This document shows, in pieces, positions 6,018 to 6,299 of a DNA stretch of 6,299 nt. Numbering within the stretch: the first letter of the stretch is position 1; each line of letters begins with the position of its first letter. Location: the NCBI GenBank assembly GCA_050486105.1, contig JBJHCR010000355.1, positions 1-6,299 on the forward strand, read 5' to 3'. The translations under genes and the position numbers were made by a program. The DNA is from JAEXNA01 sp050486105 (GTDB lineage: Bacteria; Vulcanimicrobiota; Xenobia; Xenobiales; JADMJV01). A model generated the notes under the pieces. That model saw only the letters and a list, made by a program, of their open reading frames with translations, was not told where the DNA came from and searched no databases.

Positions 6018-6041
6018 TTGTACATTTGCACATGTGTACAA
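6018..6041. promoter_or_regulatory. Candidate operator: TTGTACA-N10-TGTACAA dyad
   Basis: Two perfect 7-bp half sites (6018-6024 and 6035-6041) face each other around 10 bp. An 8-bp palindrome CACATGTG (6029-6036) overlaps the second half. The site lies 19-42 nt before the start codon of the His-rich gene, where a repressor would act. A metal-responsive regulator is an attractive guess, but the site does not match an operator I know. Confidence 0.45.
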
Positions 6042-6056
6042 GTGTATTGTCGAGAG

Positions 6057-6070
6057 GGACTTCTAAGTCC
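6057..6070. promoter_or_regulatory. Second short dyad upstream of the His-rich gene
   Basis: GGACTT-CT-AAGTCC is a perfect 6-bp inverted repeat with a 2-bp spacer, 58-71 nt before the start codon of the His-rich gene. It could be an operator half of the control region or a small hairpin in a longer leader. Confidence 0.3.
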
Positions 6071-6111
6071 TGCAAGCTAGGTTGAAAATCGAAAATATTT
6101 TGGGCAACTCT

Positions 6112-6129
6112 CCCGTCGTCGGAGACGGG
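6112..6129. repeat. Small hairpin CCCGTC / GACGGG
   Basis: A perfect 6-bp stem with a 6-nt loop (GTCGGA) lies directly before the left end of the long inverted repeat at 6132. No clear role. It may be a weak terminator remnant from a neighbouring gene. Confidence 0.3.
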
Positions 6130-6131
6130 GA

Positions 6132-6299
6132 CCTAGTGCTCTGTCAAGCTTAAGTTTGCGGGTTGGGATGGAGAGGCGCAATTCTGAGAAAATCAATTCG
6201 AGGGCGCGTACCCAGGTTGTACGTAACCGAGAATTGATGAAATCAGAATTGATGGATCTCCGGCCCAACCCCAATTCTTAGGTTTGACAGAGCACTAGG
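6132..6299. mobile_element. MITE-like 168-bp inverted-repeat element with TA-containing ends
   Basis: The outer 16 bp are exact inverted repeats: CCTAGTGCTCTGTCAA (6132-6147) and TTGACAGAGCACTAGG (6284-6299). The arms keep pairing imperfectly inward (GGTTGGG with CCCAACC; AATTCTGA...ATCAATTC with GAATTGAT...TCAGAATT). A short inner hairpin GCGTAC/GTACGT caps the structure near 6205-6223. The element is too short to encode a transposase and no ORF in it is protein-like. TA at 6134-6135 and 6296-6297 would fit the TA target duplication of IS630/Tc1-mariner elements, so it may be moved by such a transposase elsewhere. The window ends at the right end, so the outer boundary cannot be checked. It could instead be a degenerate IS end or an intergenic hairpin family. 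Confidence 0.7.

Noticed and set aside
5739..6080. Plus-strand ORF of 113 codons opposite the His-rich gene
   Set aside because: His codons on the minus strand read as ATG/GTG on the plus strand and keep the frame open. It has no ribosome site, and the minus frame shows a clear duplicated metal-binding motif.
6077..6274. 65-codon minus-strand ORF inside the inverted-repeat element
   Set aside because: It lies inside the hairpin element, has no transposase motif and does not span the element ends.

Overview
The window (about 50% G+C by eye) looks like a Gram-negative-type bacterial chromosome. It carries a 5S rRNA gene, genes with Shine-Dalgarno sequences, and a large signal-peptide-bearing protein. 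I cannot name the organism. No gene here is a reliable lineage marker, so I leave taxonomy open.

Layout. Positions 1-188 are a structured spacer, presumably 23S-5S. A complete 5S rRNA gene (about 189-306) and a hairpin terminator follow. Positions 341-597 hold no convincing gene. A small single-pass membrane protein ORF (598-768) precedes an aromatic amino acid hydroxylase of the phenylalanine hydroxylase family (846-1859, iron ligands H139/H144/E184). A strong bidirectional hairpin separates it from a convergent gene (1969-3600, minus) for an exported, low-complexity Arg/Pro/Ser/Gln/Asn-rich protein of unknown family. From 3630 to 3951 lies a divergent regulatory region. Then come two tandem paralogous class I glutamine-amidotransferase-like hydrolases (Peptidase C26, PuuD-like; 3952-4677 and 4760-5575), and a perfect 21-bp hairpin. 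A convergent gene for a His/Cys-rich, internally duplicated, presumably metal-binding protein (5652-5999, minus) has palindromic candidate operators upstream. The window ends in a 168-bp imperfect inverted repeat with TA-containing ends (6132-6299) that looks like a MITE.

The most interesting element is the leader of the hydrolase pair. Between a candidate sigma-70-type promoter (3746-3774) and the first hydrolase lies a 34-codon ORF (3801-3905) that ends in nine consecutive TGT cysteine codons followed at once by TGA. The DNA just before and into the Cys run (3871-3879) is perfectly complementary over 9 nt to the segment containing the Shine-Dalgarno of the hydrolase gene (3938-3946). Together these look like a cysteine-responsive translational attenuator. 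A ribosome stalled on the first Cys codons would cover the anti-SD and free the hydrolase start. Normal termination at 3903-3905 would leave the start sequestered. This predicts that the PuuD-like hydrolases, whose substrate cannot be read from sequence, act on a gamma-glutamyl compound relevant to cysteine supply, such as glutathione, gamma-Glu-Cys or a conjugate.
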